64,000 nucleotides of DNA from DATEPR01 sp036279295 (GTDB taxonomy: Bacteria > Actinomycetota > Actinomycetes > Mycobacteriales > Pseudonocardiaceae), in contig DASUJK010000190.1 of the NCBI GenBank assembly GCA_036279295.1, positions 1-64,000 on the forward strand, read 5' to 3'. The notes beneath the pieces were generated by a model that made no database searches, was not told where the DNA came from, and saw nothing but the letters and a program-made list of their open reading frames with translations. The position numbers and the translations under genes were made by a program. Shown here in pieces: positions 41,486 to 50,057 of the stretch; position 1 is the first letter of the stretch; every line of letters starts with the position of its first letter.

Positions 41486-42357
41486 CGCCCGGACAGCCGC
41501 TCAATCACGGTGAGCAGCGCGGAATGGTCGAGATCACCCAGCCCCATGGCCCTCGCGGCGGCCATCAGCTGGGCGGCCAGGCCGGTCACCGGCAGCGCGA
41601 CACCGGCCTTGCGGGCCGCGTCCACGACGATGCCCATGTCCTTGTCGTGCAGGTTGATCCGGAAGCCGGGCGCGAACTCCCTGCGCAGCATGGACTCGCG
41701 CTTGAGGTCGAGGATGCGGTTGGCGGCCAGGCCACCGGCCAGCACGTCCAACCCGGCCGCCGCGTCGACGCCGGACGCCTCCAGCAGCACGATGGCCTCG
41801 CTGACCAGCGCATAGATGCCGGCGACCACCAGTTGGTTGGCCGCCTTCACCGTCTGCCCGGCGCCGTGCGGGCCAACGTGCACGATGGTGCCGCCGAGGA
41901 TGTCGAACAGCGGCTTGGCGGTCTCGAAATCCTCGTCGGTGCCGCCGACCATGATCGACAGCGTGCCCTTCTCCGCGCCCGCCTGACCACCGGAGACCGG
42001 CGCGTCCAGGACCCGGACACCACGCTCGGCGGCCTGTTCGGCGATCTGGATCGACGTCTCCGGCCGGATCGAGCTCATGTCGATCAGCAGCGGGTGCTCG
42101 GCCGCGTTGGCCAGCACGCCCGCGTCGCCGAGTACGACTTCTTCGACCTCGGGGTGGTTGGGCAGCATCGTGATCACCACCTCGGCGTCGGCCACGGCAG
42201 CGGCCACGCTGTCCACCGGGGTGCCGCCCGCGTCGGCCAGCTTGCGTGCCGCTGCCGGCCCGCGCGCATAGCCGGTGACCTGATGGCCGGCACCGGCAAG
42301 GTGGCCCGCCATCGGCCCACCCATGATGCCCAGTCCGATGAACCCGATCCTTGTCAC
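41482..42357 (-). CDS. glxR: 2-hydroxy-3-oxopropionate (tartronate semialdehyde) reductase
   Basis: A 291-residue beta-hydroxyacid dehydrogenase. The Rossmann motif is IGFIGLGIMGGPMAGHL, the substrate loop DAPVSGGQAGAEKGTLSIMVGG, and the catalytic lysine lies in GAGQTVKAANQ. It reduces tartronate semialdehyde to glycerate, then used by the adjacent glycerate kinase. Glyoxylate carboligase, which makes the substrate, is not in the window. AGGAG precedes the GTG at 42357. The gene is divergent from uraD across 56 bp. Confidence 0.92.
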   Translation of the reverse strand: MTRIGFIGLGIMGGPMAGHLAGAGHQVTGYARGPAAARKLADAGGTPVDSVAAAVADAEVVITMLPNHPEVEEVVLGDAGVLANAAEHPLLIDMSSIRPETSIQIAEQAAERGVRVLDAPVSGGQAGAEKGTLSIMVGGTDEDFETAKPLFDILGGTIVHVGPHGAGQTVKAANQLVVAGIYALVSEAIVLLEASGVDAAAGLDVLAGGLAANRILDLKRESMLRREFAPGFRINLHDKDMGIVVDAARKAGVALPVTGLAAQLMAAARAMGLGDLDHSALLTVIERLSGR

Positions 42358-42376
42358 GTACCCATCTCCTGCCCTG

Positions 42377-42405
42377 TTGACAGTGGCCGGTGCCGCTCGT
42401 ACCTT
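42377..42405 (+). promoter_or_regulatory. strong sigma-70-type promoter of the urate operon
   Basis: -35 TTGACA at 42377-42382 and -10 TACCTT at 42400-42405 are separated by exactly 17 bases. The uraD ATG at 42414 lies 8 bases past the -10, so the transcript is probably leaderless; no Shine-Dalgarno sequence is present. Confidence 0.65.
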
Positions 42406-42413
42406 CATCCGCG

Positions 42414-42914
42414 ATGGAAGATAAATTCCGTATCGCAGAATTGAATCAGTTGCCATTCAACACCCTGACCGACCTGTTCGGCCAGTGTGTCGCTGTCGAG
42501 CGCTGGGCGCGTGAACTCGCCGACAGCAGGCCGTATGCCGACGTGGCGGCACTGCTGACGCGAGCCGACGAGCTCAGCGCGAGCCTGACCGACAAGGAAC
42601 TCCGGCAGGCCCTCGGCGATCATCCCCGAATCGGGCAGCGAGCGGCACCCGGCAGTGCGACGGCCGACATGTCCGCGGCCGAACAGTCCGGCGTGGACGT
42701 CAAACTGGCCGACCGGCTGCTGGCCGCGAACACGGCGTACGAGGTGCGGTTCGACCACATCTACCTGGTGTGCGCCGCCGGGCGCGACGGCGAGGAACTG
42801 CTCGCCGATCTGGCCGACCGGATGGGCAACGACCCGGCGGCCGAACTGCTGGTCGTCCGGCGTGAGCTGGGCAAGATCGCGCGACTGCGGCTGGCCGGGA
42901 TGATCACGCCATGA
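42414..42914 (+). CDS. uraD: OHCU decarboxylase (urate degradation)
   Basis: The 166-residue enzyme decarboxylates 2-oxo-4-hydroxy-4-carboxy-5-ureidoimidazoline to S-allantoin, the third step of urate breakdown. The catalytic segment LGDHPRIGQRA has His70. ELNQLPFNTLTDLFGQCVAVERWA at the start and AYEVRFDHIYLVCAAGRDGEELL later match the family. The ATG at 42414 follows a promoter so closely that a leaderless mRNA is likely. It overlaps uraH by ATGA. Confidence 0.92.
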   Translation: MEDKFRIAELNQLPFNTLTDLFGQCVAVERWARELADSRPYADVAALLTRADELSASLTDKELRQALGDHPRIGQRAAPGSATADMSAAEQSGVDVKLADRLLAANTAYEVRFDHIYLVCAAGRDGEELLADLADRMGNDPAAELLVVRRELGKIARLRLAGMITP

Positions 42915-43234
42915 GCGCGATCACCACCCACGTGCTGGACACGGCGGCCGGACGACCCGCCGCCGGGGTCGCCGTGCGGTTGGCGGCCGGCCCTGACTGG
43001 CACGTGATCGGCGACGGCGTGACCGACGGCGACGGGCGGGTGCGGGACATCGGCCCGGACGCCGTGGCGCCCGGCGCGTACCGGCTGACCTTCGCGACCG
43101 CGGAGTACTTCGGTGACCGGGACTGCTTCTTCCCCGAGGTCGCCGTCACGTTCACCGTGACCGATCCCGCGGTGCACCATCACGTGCCGATCTTGTTGTC
43201 CCCCTTCGCCTTCTCCACCTACCGAGGGAGCTGA
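42911..43234 (+). CDS. uraH: 5-hydroxyisourate hydrolase (transthyretin-related)
   Basis: The 107-residue protein hydrolyses 5-hydroxyisourate to OHCU. It has the transthyretin-like family signatures: ITTHVLDTAAGRPAAGV with the catalytic His near the N-terminus, TDGDGRV with the conserved Arg, HHHVPILLSPFAFSTY, and the diagnostic C-terminal YRGS. It lies between uraD and uricase with an ATGA overlap upstream and 2 bases to the next start. Confidence 0.95.
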   Translation: MSAITTHVLDTAAGRPAAGVAVRLAAGPDWHVIGDGVTDGDGRVRDIGPDAVAPGAYRLTFATAEYFGDRDCFFPEVAVTFTVTDPAVHHHVPILLSPFAFSTYRGS

Positions 43235-43236
43235 CC

Positions 43237-44127
43237 ATGGCGATCACGCTCGGCGCCAACCAGTACGGCAAGGCAGAGACACGCCTGGTGACGGTGCTGC
43301 GGGACGGCCCGGTGCACCACATCACCGATCTCAACGTGAGCATCGCGCTGCGCGGTGACCTGGCCGCGTCGCACCTGACCGGCGACAACTCGAACGTCGT
43401 GCCGACCGACACGCAGAAGAACACGGTCTACGCGTTCGCCAAGCAGGAACCGGTCGGCGAGATCGAGGACTTCGCGCTCCGGCTGGGCAGGCATTTCGCC
43501 GGTGAGTACGAGCAGATCACCAGCGCCCGGGTGCTGATCGAGGAGTACGGCTGGGACCGGATCATGGTCGACGGGCAGCCGCACCAGCACTCCTTCCACC
43601 GGTCGTCGGACGAGAAGCGCACCACAGCCGTGACCGTGGCCGGTGACCAGGCCTGGGTGGTGTCCGGGCTGACCGACCTGGTCGTGCTGAAGTCCACCGC
43701 CTCGGAGTTCCACGGCTACCCGAAGGACAAGTACACGACCCTGCCGGAGACGACCGACCGCGTGCTGGCGACCGCCGTCACGGCGCGGTGGCGCTACCAG
43801 CGGCTGGACGTGGACTGGGCGAGCACGCACCAGACCGTGCGCGCGGCAATGCTGCGGGCGTTCGCGACGACCCACAGCCTGGCATTGCAGCAGACCCTGT
43901 ACGCGATGGGCGAGGCAGTGCTGGCCGAGCACGACCACATCGCCGAGATCCGGCTGTCCCTGCCCAACAAGCACCACTTCACGGTCGACCTGACCCCGTT
44001 CGGGCTGGTCAACGACAACGAGGTGTTCTTCGCGGCGGACCGGCCGTACGGGCTGATCGAGGGTGTCGTCACGCGGGACGACGCCGCTGACGAGGGCCTC
44101 GCCTGGCACACACTGTCGACATTTTAG
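43237..44127 (+). CDS. urate oxidase (uricase)
   Basis: A 296-residue cofactor-free uricase of T-fold type, oxidising urate to 5-hydroxyisourate. Key segments are NQYGKAETRLVTV, the catalytic LTGDNSNVVPTDTQKNTVYA, HSFHR and LPNKHHFTVDL with the active-site histidine. The protein lacks a recognisable C-terminal peroxisomal signal, as expected in bacteria. GAGGGAGCTGACC precedes the ATG at 43237. It completes the three-gene urate-to-allantoin operon. Confidence 0.95.
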   Translation: MAITLGANQYGKAETRLVTVLRDGPVHHITDLNVSIALRGDLAASHLTGDNSNVVPTDTQKNTVYAFAKQEPVGEIEDFALRLGRHFAGEYEQITSARVLIEEYGWDRIMVDGQPHQHSFHRSSDEKRTTAVTVAGDQAWVVSGLTDLVVLKSTASEFHGYPKDKYTTLPETTDRVLATAVTARWRYQRLDVDWASTHQTVRAAMLRAFATTHSLALQQTLYAMGEAVLAEHDHIAEIRLSLPNKHHFTVDLTPFGLVNDNEVFFAADRPYGLIEGVVTRDDAADEGLAWHTLSTF

Positions 44128-44164
44128 CGACTGATCACCCAATGCAGTGGTAGTTTTCCTTATC

Positions 44165-44914
44165 GTGGATGTTGAATTCCAAAATCCGCCTCGGGGCGGT
44201 GTGCAGTCCGTCGAGCGCACATTCGAACTGCTCGAACTGATGGCCGACGCGGGCGGCGAGGTGGCCCTGAGCCAGCTGGCTGAATCGTCGGCACTGCCGC
44301 TGCCCACCATCCACCGGATCATGCGCACGCTGGTCAACGGCGGTTACGTGCGTCAACAGCCGTCCCGCCGCTACGCGCTGGGGCCACGGCTGATCCGGCT
44401 CGGCGAGACGGCGGGCCGCACGCTTGGCGCGTGGGCACGGCCCTATCTGGCCAGCCTGACCGACGCGGTCGGCGAGACGTCGAACATGGCCGTGTTGGAC
44501 GGCGACCAGGTCGTCTACGTGGCGCAGGTGCCCTCCCAGCACTCGATGCGGATGTTCACCGAGGTGGGCAGACGGGTGGACGCGCACTGCACCGCGGTGG
44601 GCAAGGCCGTGCTGGCCCAGATGCCGGCACCGGCGGTGGACCAGTTGCTGGCCAGGATCGGCAGGCGGACCACTGTGGACCCCGCCGCGTTCCACAGTGC
44701 GCTGGCCACCATCCGGACCAATGGCTACGCGGAGGACGACGGCGAGCAGGAGGTCGGCGTACGGTGCATAGCGGTGACAGTGCCCGGCGCACCGGCCGGT
44801 ACCGCGATCTCGATCAGCGGACCTGAGGCTCGGATGTCTATGATCGCCGTGGACGACGTGGTGCCGCTGATGCACCGGGTGGCCGGTAACCTGGCCCGCG
44901 AACTGAGCGCCTGA
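44165..44914 (+). CDS. IclR-family transcriptional regulator, probably of purine/ureide genes
   Basis: The 249-residue protein has an N-terminal winged helix (VERTFELLELMADAGGEVALSQLAESSALPLPTIHRIMRTLVNGGYV) and a C-terminal IclR effector domain (AVLDGDQVVYVAQVPSQHSM, DAHCTAVGKAVLA). Its place directly after uricase and opposite the glyoxylate genes suggests an AllR-like repressor that senses a ureide or glyoxylate; that is inference. A TAGTTT -10-like element lies 8 bases before the GTG at 44165, hinting at a leaderless transcript. GTG at 44147 is an alternative. Confidence 0.85.
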   Translation: MDVEFQNPPRGGVQSVERTFELLELMADAGGEVALSQLAESSALPLPTIHRIMRTLVNGGYVRQQPSRRYALGPRLIRLGETAGRTLGAWARPYLASLTDAVGETSNMAVLDGDQVVYVAQVPSQHSMRMFTEVGRRVDAHCTAVGKAVLAQMPAPAVDQLLARIGRRTTVDPAAFHSALATIRTNGYAEDDGEQEVGVRCIAVTVPGAPAGTAISISGPEARMSMIAVDDVVPLMHRVAGNLARELSA

Positions 44915-44964
44915 TGGTCCACTTAGGTCAGGCCCCTAGTCGAAAACGGGAAGAGGATTTCAGC

Positions 44965-46281
44965 ATGGCGTCGACCCAACTCAGTGGGCTGGACACCGCC
45001 TTCCTCTGTCTGGACACGAATTCCACACCGATGAACATCGGCGCGCTCGCATTGTTCGCACCCACCCAGCCGCTGCACCCGACCCGGACCACGGAATTGC
45101 TTCGCGTTCGCGCGGAGCGGATTCCCCGGCTGCGCCAACGGGTTCGCGCCTCGCTGCTGCGACCCGGCGTGGCCAGCTGGGTGGACGACCCGAACTTCGA
45201 CGCCGCCGACCACATCCACACACACCACCTGCCGAGGCCGCACGACGCCGGCCAGTTGACCGACCAGGTGGCGAGCATCATGGGCGAGCGGCTGGACCCG
45301 GCACGCCCGCTGTGGGAGATCCACGTGATCACCGGCCTGCCCGGCGGCTGGTTCGCCGTACTGCCGAAACTGCACCACGCGCTGGCCGACGGAGCGGGCG
45401 CGCTCACGCTGGGTCTGGGCCTGCTGGACGGCTTCGACGGCTGCGCGGAGCAGCCCCGGCCGACCGCGTCGCGGATCGGTGGGCTCGGTGTCCGGGACAT
45501 GCTGCGCGAACTGGGTTCGTCGGCGCAGCAGGCCATGGAGATCGCCGGTTCCGCACTGCGCAGCGCGCGGCCCGCACCGCAGGACTCACCGCTGCTGGCG
45601 CCGGGCGGCGGCCAGCGCGGGATGGCCACCGTGCGGCTGGACCTGTGTGACATCAAGCGGGTCAGGGCCCGGCACGGCGGCACCACGAACGACGTGCTGT
45701 TGGCCGTGCTGTCCGGCGCGCTGCGCGAATGGTTCCTGGCCAGGGGCGACCGGCCGGACGAGATGTCACTGCGTGCGCTGGTCCCGGTCAGCCAGCGGTG
45801 CCGGGGCCGGGGCGCGAACTCGGCCGGCAACCAGCTGTCCGGCTACCTGTGCGACCTGCCGGTGGCCGAGCCCGATCCGATCCGCAGGCTGGCCATCGTG
45901 CGGGCGATGATGGACGGCAACAAGGAAGCGGGCCCCGGCCGTGGCCCCGGCGCACTGCCGCTGCTGGCCGACCGGCTACCGGCCGCGCTGCACCGGGCGG
46001 TCATGCCGATGCTCGGGCAGTGCGCTCCACTGCTGTGCGACACGGTGGTCACCACGGTGCCGCTGCCCAGCGTGCCGCTGCACTTCGACGGCGCCGAACT
46101 GCGTGAGGTCTACCCCGTCGTGCCGCTGGCGCCCGGCCACGCGCTCGGGGTCGCGTTCAGTCCCTACCGTGGCACCGTCCATGTTGGACTGACAGCGAGC
46201 GCGAGGGTGCTGCCCGACGTGGACGTGCTGGCCCACGAGCTGTCCGGCATGCTCGGGTCGTTGCAGGCACTCTGCGCGTAG
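44965..46281 (+). CDS. wax ester synthase/diacylglycerol acyltransferase (WS/DGAT)
   Basis: The 438-residue enzyme joins acyl-CoA to diacylglycerol or fatty alcohols, forming storage lipid. The catalytic motif HHALADG is at residues 137-143 (His137, His138, Asp142). LSGLDTAFLCLDTNSTPMNIGAL at the start, RPLWEIHVITGL before the motif, NDVLLAVLSGALREWF and ANSAGNQLSGY after it are standard. The ATG at 44965 follows GAAGAGG. It lies 50 bases after the regulator and is probably unrelated to purine use. Confidence 0.92.
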   Translation: MASTQLSGLDTAFLCLDTNSTPMNIGALALFAPTQPLHPTRTTELLRVRAERIPRLRQRVRASLLRPGVASWVDDPNFDAADHIHTHHLPRPHDAGQLTDQVASIMGERLDPARPLWEIHVITGLPGGWFAVLPKLHHALADGAGALTLGLGLLDGFDGCAEQPRPTASRIGGLGVRDMLRELGSSAQQAMEIAGSALRSARPAPQDSPLLAPGGGQRGMATVRLDLCDIKRVRARHGGTTNDVLLAVLSGALREWFLARGDRPDEMSLRALVPVSQRCRGRGANSAGNQLSGYLCDLPVAEPDPIRRLAIVRAMMDGNKEAGPGRGPGALPLLADRLPAALHRAVMPMLGQCAPLLCDTVVTTVPLPSVPLHFDGAELREVYPVVPLAPGHALGVAFSPYRGTVHVGLTASARVLPDVDVLAHELSGMLGSLQALCA

Positions 46282-46288
46282 AGGTGCC

Positions 46289-46681
46289 CTAGTAGCCGTC
46301 GCCGCCGGTGAACTTCTCCTCCAGTTCGTCGGCAACGCCTGCGACCAGGGCCAACGGGTCGACGAACTCGTTGATGTCCAGGTTCGCCAGTGGCAGCGAG
46401 TGCCGGACGGCCACGTGCTCGCCCATGATGACCAGGCCACCGCACACCGCGGTCTGGCCGATCTCGGTGAGCATGGCCAGCAGGTTGACCTCGGCCGCCT
46501 TGCCGCACGGCGACGCGATCTGGACCCACTCCTCCTTCTGGTCCAGCACCTCGCGGTAGATCACCACCGCCTGCCGCCGCTCGTCCTCGAACTCGACCTC
46601 CACGCGGATCTCGTCCTGCTCGACCCTGCTCACCCGGTACTCGGTCCGCACGAACGTGACCAAGTCGCCCCACGTTGCCAT
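46289..46681 (-). CDS. YbjN-like small protein, 130 aa
   Basis: The protein begins ATWGDLVTFVRTEYRV and contains RVEVEFEDERRQAVVIYREVLDQKEEWVQIASPCG, a beta-strand layout like the YbjN/type III chaperone fold widespread in actinobacteria. A C-terminal LANLDINEFVDPLALVAGVADELEEKF helix follows. Function of the fold is not settled. AAGGAG precedes the ATG at 46681. It is convergent with the acyltransferase gene with 7 bases between stops. Confidence 0.7.
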   Translation of the reverse strand: MATWGDLVTFVRTEYRVSRVEQDEIRVEVEFEDERRQAVVIYREVLDQKEEWVQIASPCGKAAEVNLLAMLTEIGQTAVCGGLVIMGEHVAVRHSLPLANLDINEFVDPLALVAGVADELEEKFTGGDGY

Positions 46682-46752
46682 GTCGCACTCCTTCGACCTG
46701 TTGCGGCCAGCGTATCGGCCCACGCTCGCATGACCCGTGCACTCAGCGTGAC

Positions 46753-47264
46753 TCAGCCAGTTGCCGACTTGGTCAGGTCGTACACGGTCTGCCCGCCGAT
46801 CGTCGTTGACGTGTAGTGGCTGGCCACCCAACTGGTGATCTGGCTGGCCGTGCCACCCCGCCACCGGGACCGCCGCCCTGTCCACCGCCGGCTACGAAGT
46901 AGTGAATCTCGCCGGCCGCGACGCAGGCCTGGAACTGGGCCAGCGTCGGCGAATCATCCGACCCGGTGAAGCCGCCGATCGCCATCACCGACGCACCACT
47001 GGACAGTGCCGGCGACGCCGCCGTCTGCGAGCCGATCGTGGCGGCGGCCCACCGGGTGTTGCTGGCCTGCAACGCTTCCGTCAGTGTCGACGCCAGCGCG
47101 GACGATGTCGATCCGACGCCACCCGGGCCACCGCCGAAGCCACCGGTCGTGCTCGGGCCGGACGTGGGGATCGAGCCGGTGTGCGGCACGCCCGCCGTGT
47201 CCACGGCATATGCCGACGTGGCCGGCAGGCCGCTGACCAGCGCGGTGATCACCACGGCCACCCC
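46753..47264 (-). pseudogene. C-terminal fragment of a membrane glycosyltransferase (GT39/mannosyltransferase type), frameshifted
   Basis: The minus strand encodes one hydrophobic segment, a Gly-rich linker, then RWAAATIGSQTAASPALSSGASVMAIGGFTGSDDSPTLAQF and IHYFVAGGG, the extracellular C-terminal domain of actinobacterial ArnT/GT39-like proteins. A one-base loss in a G-run near 46856-46860 shifts the frame. The true ending (TASQITSWVASHY to IGGQTVYDLT) continues in the next frame to the TGA at 46753. The N-terminal catalytic part is missing; homology stops near 47264 against another gene fragment. The single-base shift alone could be a sequencing error, but the truncation could not. Confidence 0.7.
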
Positions 47265-47375
47265 GAGCGGTTGGAGTCCGGTGGCGGCACGCCAACCGTC
47301 GGGATGCTCGATCGGCTGGCGCATGCGCTGGAGTTGCGGTTCGTCGCCCGGTTCGAGAAGCTCACCGCAGCCTGA
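47265..47375 (+). pseudogene. C-terminal fragment of an XRE-family helix-turn-helix regulator
   Basis: The plus strand reads ERLESGGGTPTVGMLDRL, AHALELRFVARFEK and a stop at 47373-47375. This is the last third of an XRE helix-turn-helix domain followed by the short basic end seen in small actinobacterial regulators. The recognition helix and start are absent. It abuts the glycosyltransferase fragment tail to head, so the junction near 47264 marks a deletion or rearrangement. Confidence 0.6.
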
Positions 47376-47397
47376 GTGGCGCGAGCACGAATGGTGC

Positions 47398-48795
47398 CTA
47401 GGCGCCTGGTGCGGCCAGTTGGACCGCGTTGTCGATGATCAGGTCGCCGTGTCGGCGGGTGATGGTGAACCGGTACGGCTCGTGGGTGGTCACACCTCGT
47501 CGGGTGACGAACGTGATCACCGCGCTGATCTTGTTCGGTCCCGCCGACTCGAACTGGCTGGGCGTGACCCGCTGGATGCCGACGTAGAACAGGCGCACCG
47601 CGGGCAGCGGGTGGGCCAGCCGGTACGCGCCGGACAGCAGCCGGTAGGCGTCGTCCACATCGCCGGGCAGCAGGTTGTAGTACTGGCGCACCAGGCCGAC
47701 CATGGCGGCGAAGCCGGGTGCTCCGTCGTCCTCGGTCGGGGCCACCGTGGTGGGTTGCCCGGTCGCGGCCGGTTGCACTGCGGGCGGGCTGCTGGCCACT
47801 GACCTGTGGCCGTGCCGGTTGAGCGCCACCAGGGCACCGCCGACGGCCAACGCCACGACGACGATGGCCAGCGCCAGCAGGACGGGTTTACGCCGTGGTC
47901 GCGGCACACTGACCATGGTCGCGGCCGGCGGCGCCATGGGCATTGGCTGGACCGGCGGTTTTGTCGGGGCACGGACTGGCGCGGCGGCCAGTGCGGCCAG
48001 CTGTGCGTGTGCGTCGCGCATGGTGGGGCGGGCGGCCGGATCGGCGCGTAACAGGTTCAGCAGCACCGGCGTGAGTGGGCCTGCCTTGGTCGGCGGCCGC
48101 ACCCGGCCACCGGCGACCAGGTGCAGCAGCGCCAGCGGATTGTCGGCCAACCCGAACGGGGGCGTGCCCTCGACGGCGGCGTAGAGCGTGGCGCCGAGCG
48201 CGAACACGTCGGACGGCGACGCGGGCGACGCTCCCTTGGCGACCTCGGGCGCCAGATAGGCCGGGGTGCCCGACAGCAGGCCGGTGGCGGTGAGCACGAC
48301 GTCGTCCACCGCCCTGGAGATGCCGAAGTCGGCGATCTTGACGATGCCGTCGTCACCGAGCAGCACGTTGCCCGGCTTGACATCCCGGTGCACGACACCG
48401 GCGGCGTGCGCCGCAGCCAGGCCCGCGGCTGCCTGGGCGCCGATGCTGATCACCTGGTGCGGCCCGAGCGGACCGTCCCGGAGCGCGGTGGCCAGGCTGC
48501 GAGACGGCACGTACTCCATGATCAGCCAGGGCTGGCCCTCGTGTTCGGCGACGTCATAGACGATCACCACGTTCACGTGCTGTAGTCGGGCGGCGATCCG
48601 CGCCTCACGCATGGCGCGCTGCCTTGCCTCCTCGGCACGCTCGGCGCTGAGGCCGGGCTGGAGCAGCAGCTGTTTGACGGCGACGATCCGCTCCAGCCGC
48701 TCGTCCCTGGCCCGCCACACGACGCCCATCGCGCCGGACCCGACGCGCTCGGTCAGCCGGTAGCGACCAGCGATCAGTCGATCTTGCTCTGTCAC
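47398..48795 (-). CDS. transmembrane Ser/Thr protein kinase (PknB/Hanks type)
   Basis: The 465-residue kinase has a P-loop GSGAMGVVW, invariant Lys41 in VAVKQ, catalytic VVHRDVKPGN with Asp138, DFG at 156-158 and SGTPAYLAPE. A proline-rich juxtamembrane stretch (280-300) precedes one transmembrane helix at about 304-325. The extracellular part (about 330-465) lacks PASTA repeats and resembles a small nuclear-transport-factor-like sensor with QYYNLLPGDVDDAYRLLSGAYR. GGAGG precedes the GTG at 48795. No cognate phosphatase is adjacent. Confidence 0.93.
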   Translation of the reverse strand: MTEQDRLIAGRYRLTERVGSGAMGVVWRARDERLERIVAVKQLLLQPGLSAERAEEARQRAMREARIAARLQHVNVVIVYDVAEHEGQPWLIMEYVPSRSLATALRDGPLGPHQVISIGAQAAAGLAAAHAAGVVHRDVKPGNVLLGDDGIVKIADFGISRAVDDVVLTATGLLSGTPAYLAPEVAKGASPASPSDVFALGATLYAAVEGTPPFGLADNPLALLHLVAGGRVRPPTKAGPLTPVLLNLLRADPAARPTMRDAHAQLAALAAAPVRAPTKPPVQPMPMAPPAATMVSVPRPRRKPVLLALAIVVVALAVGGALVALNRHGHRSVASSPPAVQPAATGQPTTVAPTEDDGAPGFAAMVGLVRQYYNLLPGDVDDAYRLLSGAYRLAHPLPAVRLFYVGIQRVTPSQFESAGPNKISAVITFVTRRGVTTHEPYRFTITRRHGDLIIDNAVQLAAPGA

Positions 48796-48880
48796 CGTGC
48801 CTCCAAGCCCTCTATCTAGCACAGCGGGCGGCACCGCCCTGTTGTTACGCCGATGACAGCGGGATGTCAGACTCCCTTAT

Positions 48881-49984
48881 GTGGAATATCAGCTGACCGC
48901 CGAGGTCGATCCGCCAGCGGACACCCCGGCTCTCGACGCCCTTCAGCAGCACGGTGTGGCGGCTCTACTGGACGAACACCTGGACCTGCTCGCCGAAATC
49001 GAAGGACCGGACGGGGTCGAGATCGAGCCCGTCGACCACCGGATCACGGTGCATCCCGGCGGGGCGTCGATCACCTGGGTGCTGGACGCGCCCGCGCTCG
49101 CGTTCGCCGAGGAGGCGGCCCGCCATGTACTCGGTGAGCTGCTGGAACGCACTGAGCTGCTGAGCGAGTGGAGCGTCCGGCGCTGCGAGGTCACCGCGAG
49201 TGACGAGGAGCTGGCCGCGGCGCTGAGTGGCATCGACGACGCGGCCGACGTCGAGATCGAGATCGACCTGGACGATCTGGACGCCATCACCGAACTGGGG
49301 AACGTGTCGGACACGGACGGTGACGAGCGTCGTGAGCGCCTGCTGGACGCCGCGGCCGAGATGGCCGCGTTCGACCCGGAGTCGTTCGGGTTCGACGAGT
49401 CGGCTGACGAGTCGGACGAGCAGTACGTCAGCGAGGACGCCACCGAGCTGCTGGCCGGGGCGCTGATGACCGGTCTGGACGTGCTGACCGAGGAACTGTT
49501 CGCCGACGTGCAGACGCTGGAGGACACCGGTATCCCGGCCAGCGAGCAGGAAGTGCTGTGGGTGCTGCACGACCTGCCGACGCGCTATGCGGGCCACTAC
49601 ACCGCGCTGTTCGCCAAGAAGTTCCTGGTCACGACCGCGATCCTGGGCTACCGGCTGGCGCAGCCGGACTGGGACGGACCCCGGTCCATCGCCGAGGCGC
49701 TGGCCATCCGACTGCTCAAGGGCATCGCGACCAACCAGCTCGACCTGGCCGGCCTGGTCGACGACGTGCCGCTGACCAGGATGTTCGAGGTCTTCGACGA
49801 GTACGCGTTCGCCGGCATCGACGTGGACCCGTTCTTCGCCGAGTCCGACGGCGTCGTCGACGACGACGAGGACGATGTCGACGAGTTGGTGCTGGTCGAG
49901 TGGTTCGAGCCGCTGGAGACGGTGGACGCCGACGACGAGCTCGAAGCCGAGGACGCCGAGGTGGACGAGGCCATGCGGGCCTGA
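48881..49984 (+). CDS. very acidic protein of unknown function, 367 aa
   Basis: The sequence is unusually rich in Asp and Glu, with acidic clusters at ADVEIEIDLDDLDAI, DESADESDEQY, DGVVDDDEDDVDEL and a C-terminal DADDELEAEDAEVDEAM. An ordered helical centre (VLWVLHDLPTRYAGHYTALFAKKFLVTTAILGYRLAQ) separates them. There is no signal peptide or membrane helix. I do not recognise a family. The start is GTG at 48881 with no strong ribosome site. It lies 73 bases upstream of sigK on the same strand and divergent from the kinase, so a link to either is possible but unproven. Confidence 0.7.
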   Translation: MEYQLTAEVDPPADTPALDALQQHGVAALLDEHLDLLAEIEGPDGVEIEPVDHRITVHPGGASITWVLDAPALAFAEEAARHVLGELLERTELLSEWSVRRCEVTASDEELAAALSGIDDAADVEIEIDLDDLDAITELGNVSDTDGDERRERLLDAAAEMAAFDPESFGFDESADESDEQYVSEDATELLAGALMTGLDVLTEELFADVQTLEDTGIPASEQEVLWVLHDLPTRYAGHYTALFAKKFLVTTAILGYRLAQPDWDGPRSIAEALAIRLLKGIATNQLDLAGLVDDVPLTRMFEVFDEYAFAGIDVDPFFAESDGVVDDDEDDVDELVLVEWFEPLETVDADDELEAEDAEVDEAMRA

Positions 49985-49997
49985 GCGGTGCCGGTGG

Positions 49998-50025
49998 CCA
50001 ATCCGCCGTAACGTTCGCTCCGAAC
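49998..50025 (+). promoter_or_regulatory. SigK-like promoter candidate upstream of sigK
   Basis: CCAATC (49998-50003) and CCGAAC (50020-50025) are separated by 16 bases. The mycobacterial SigK consensus is CCATCC-N16-18-CCGAAT, so the match is 4 of 6 and 5 of 6. It suggests autoregulation; start-site mapping would decide. Confidence 0.4.
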
Positions 50026-50057
50026 GCAGGGTGGCCGACCATCGAAAGGGGCCACGC

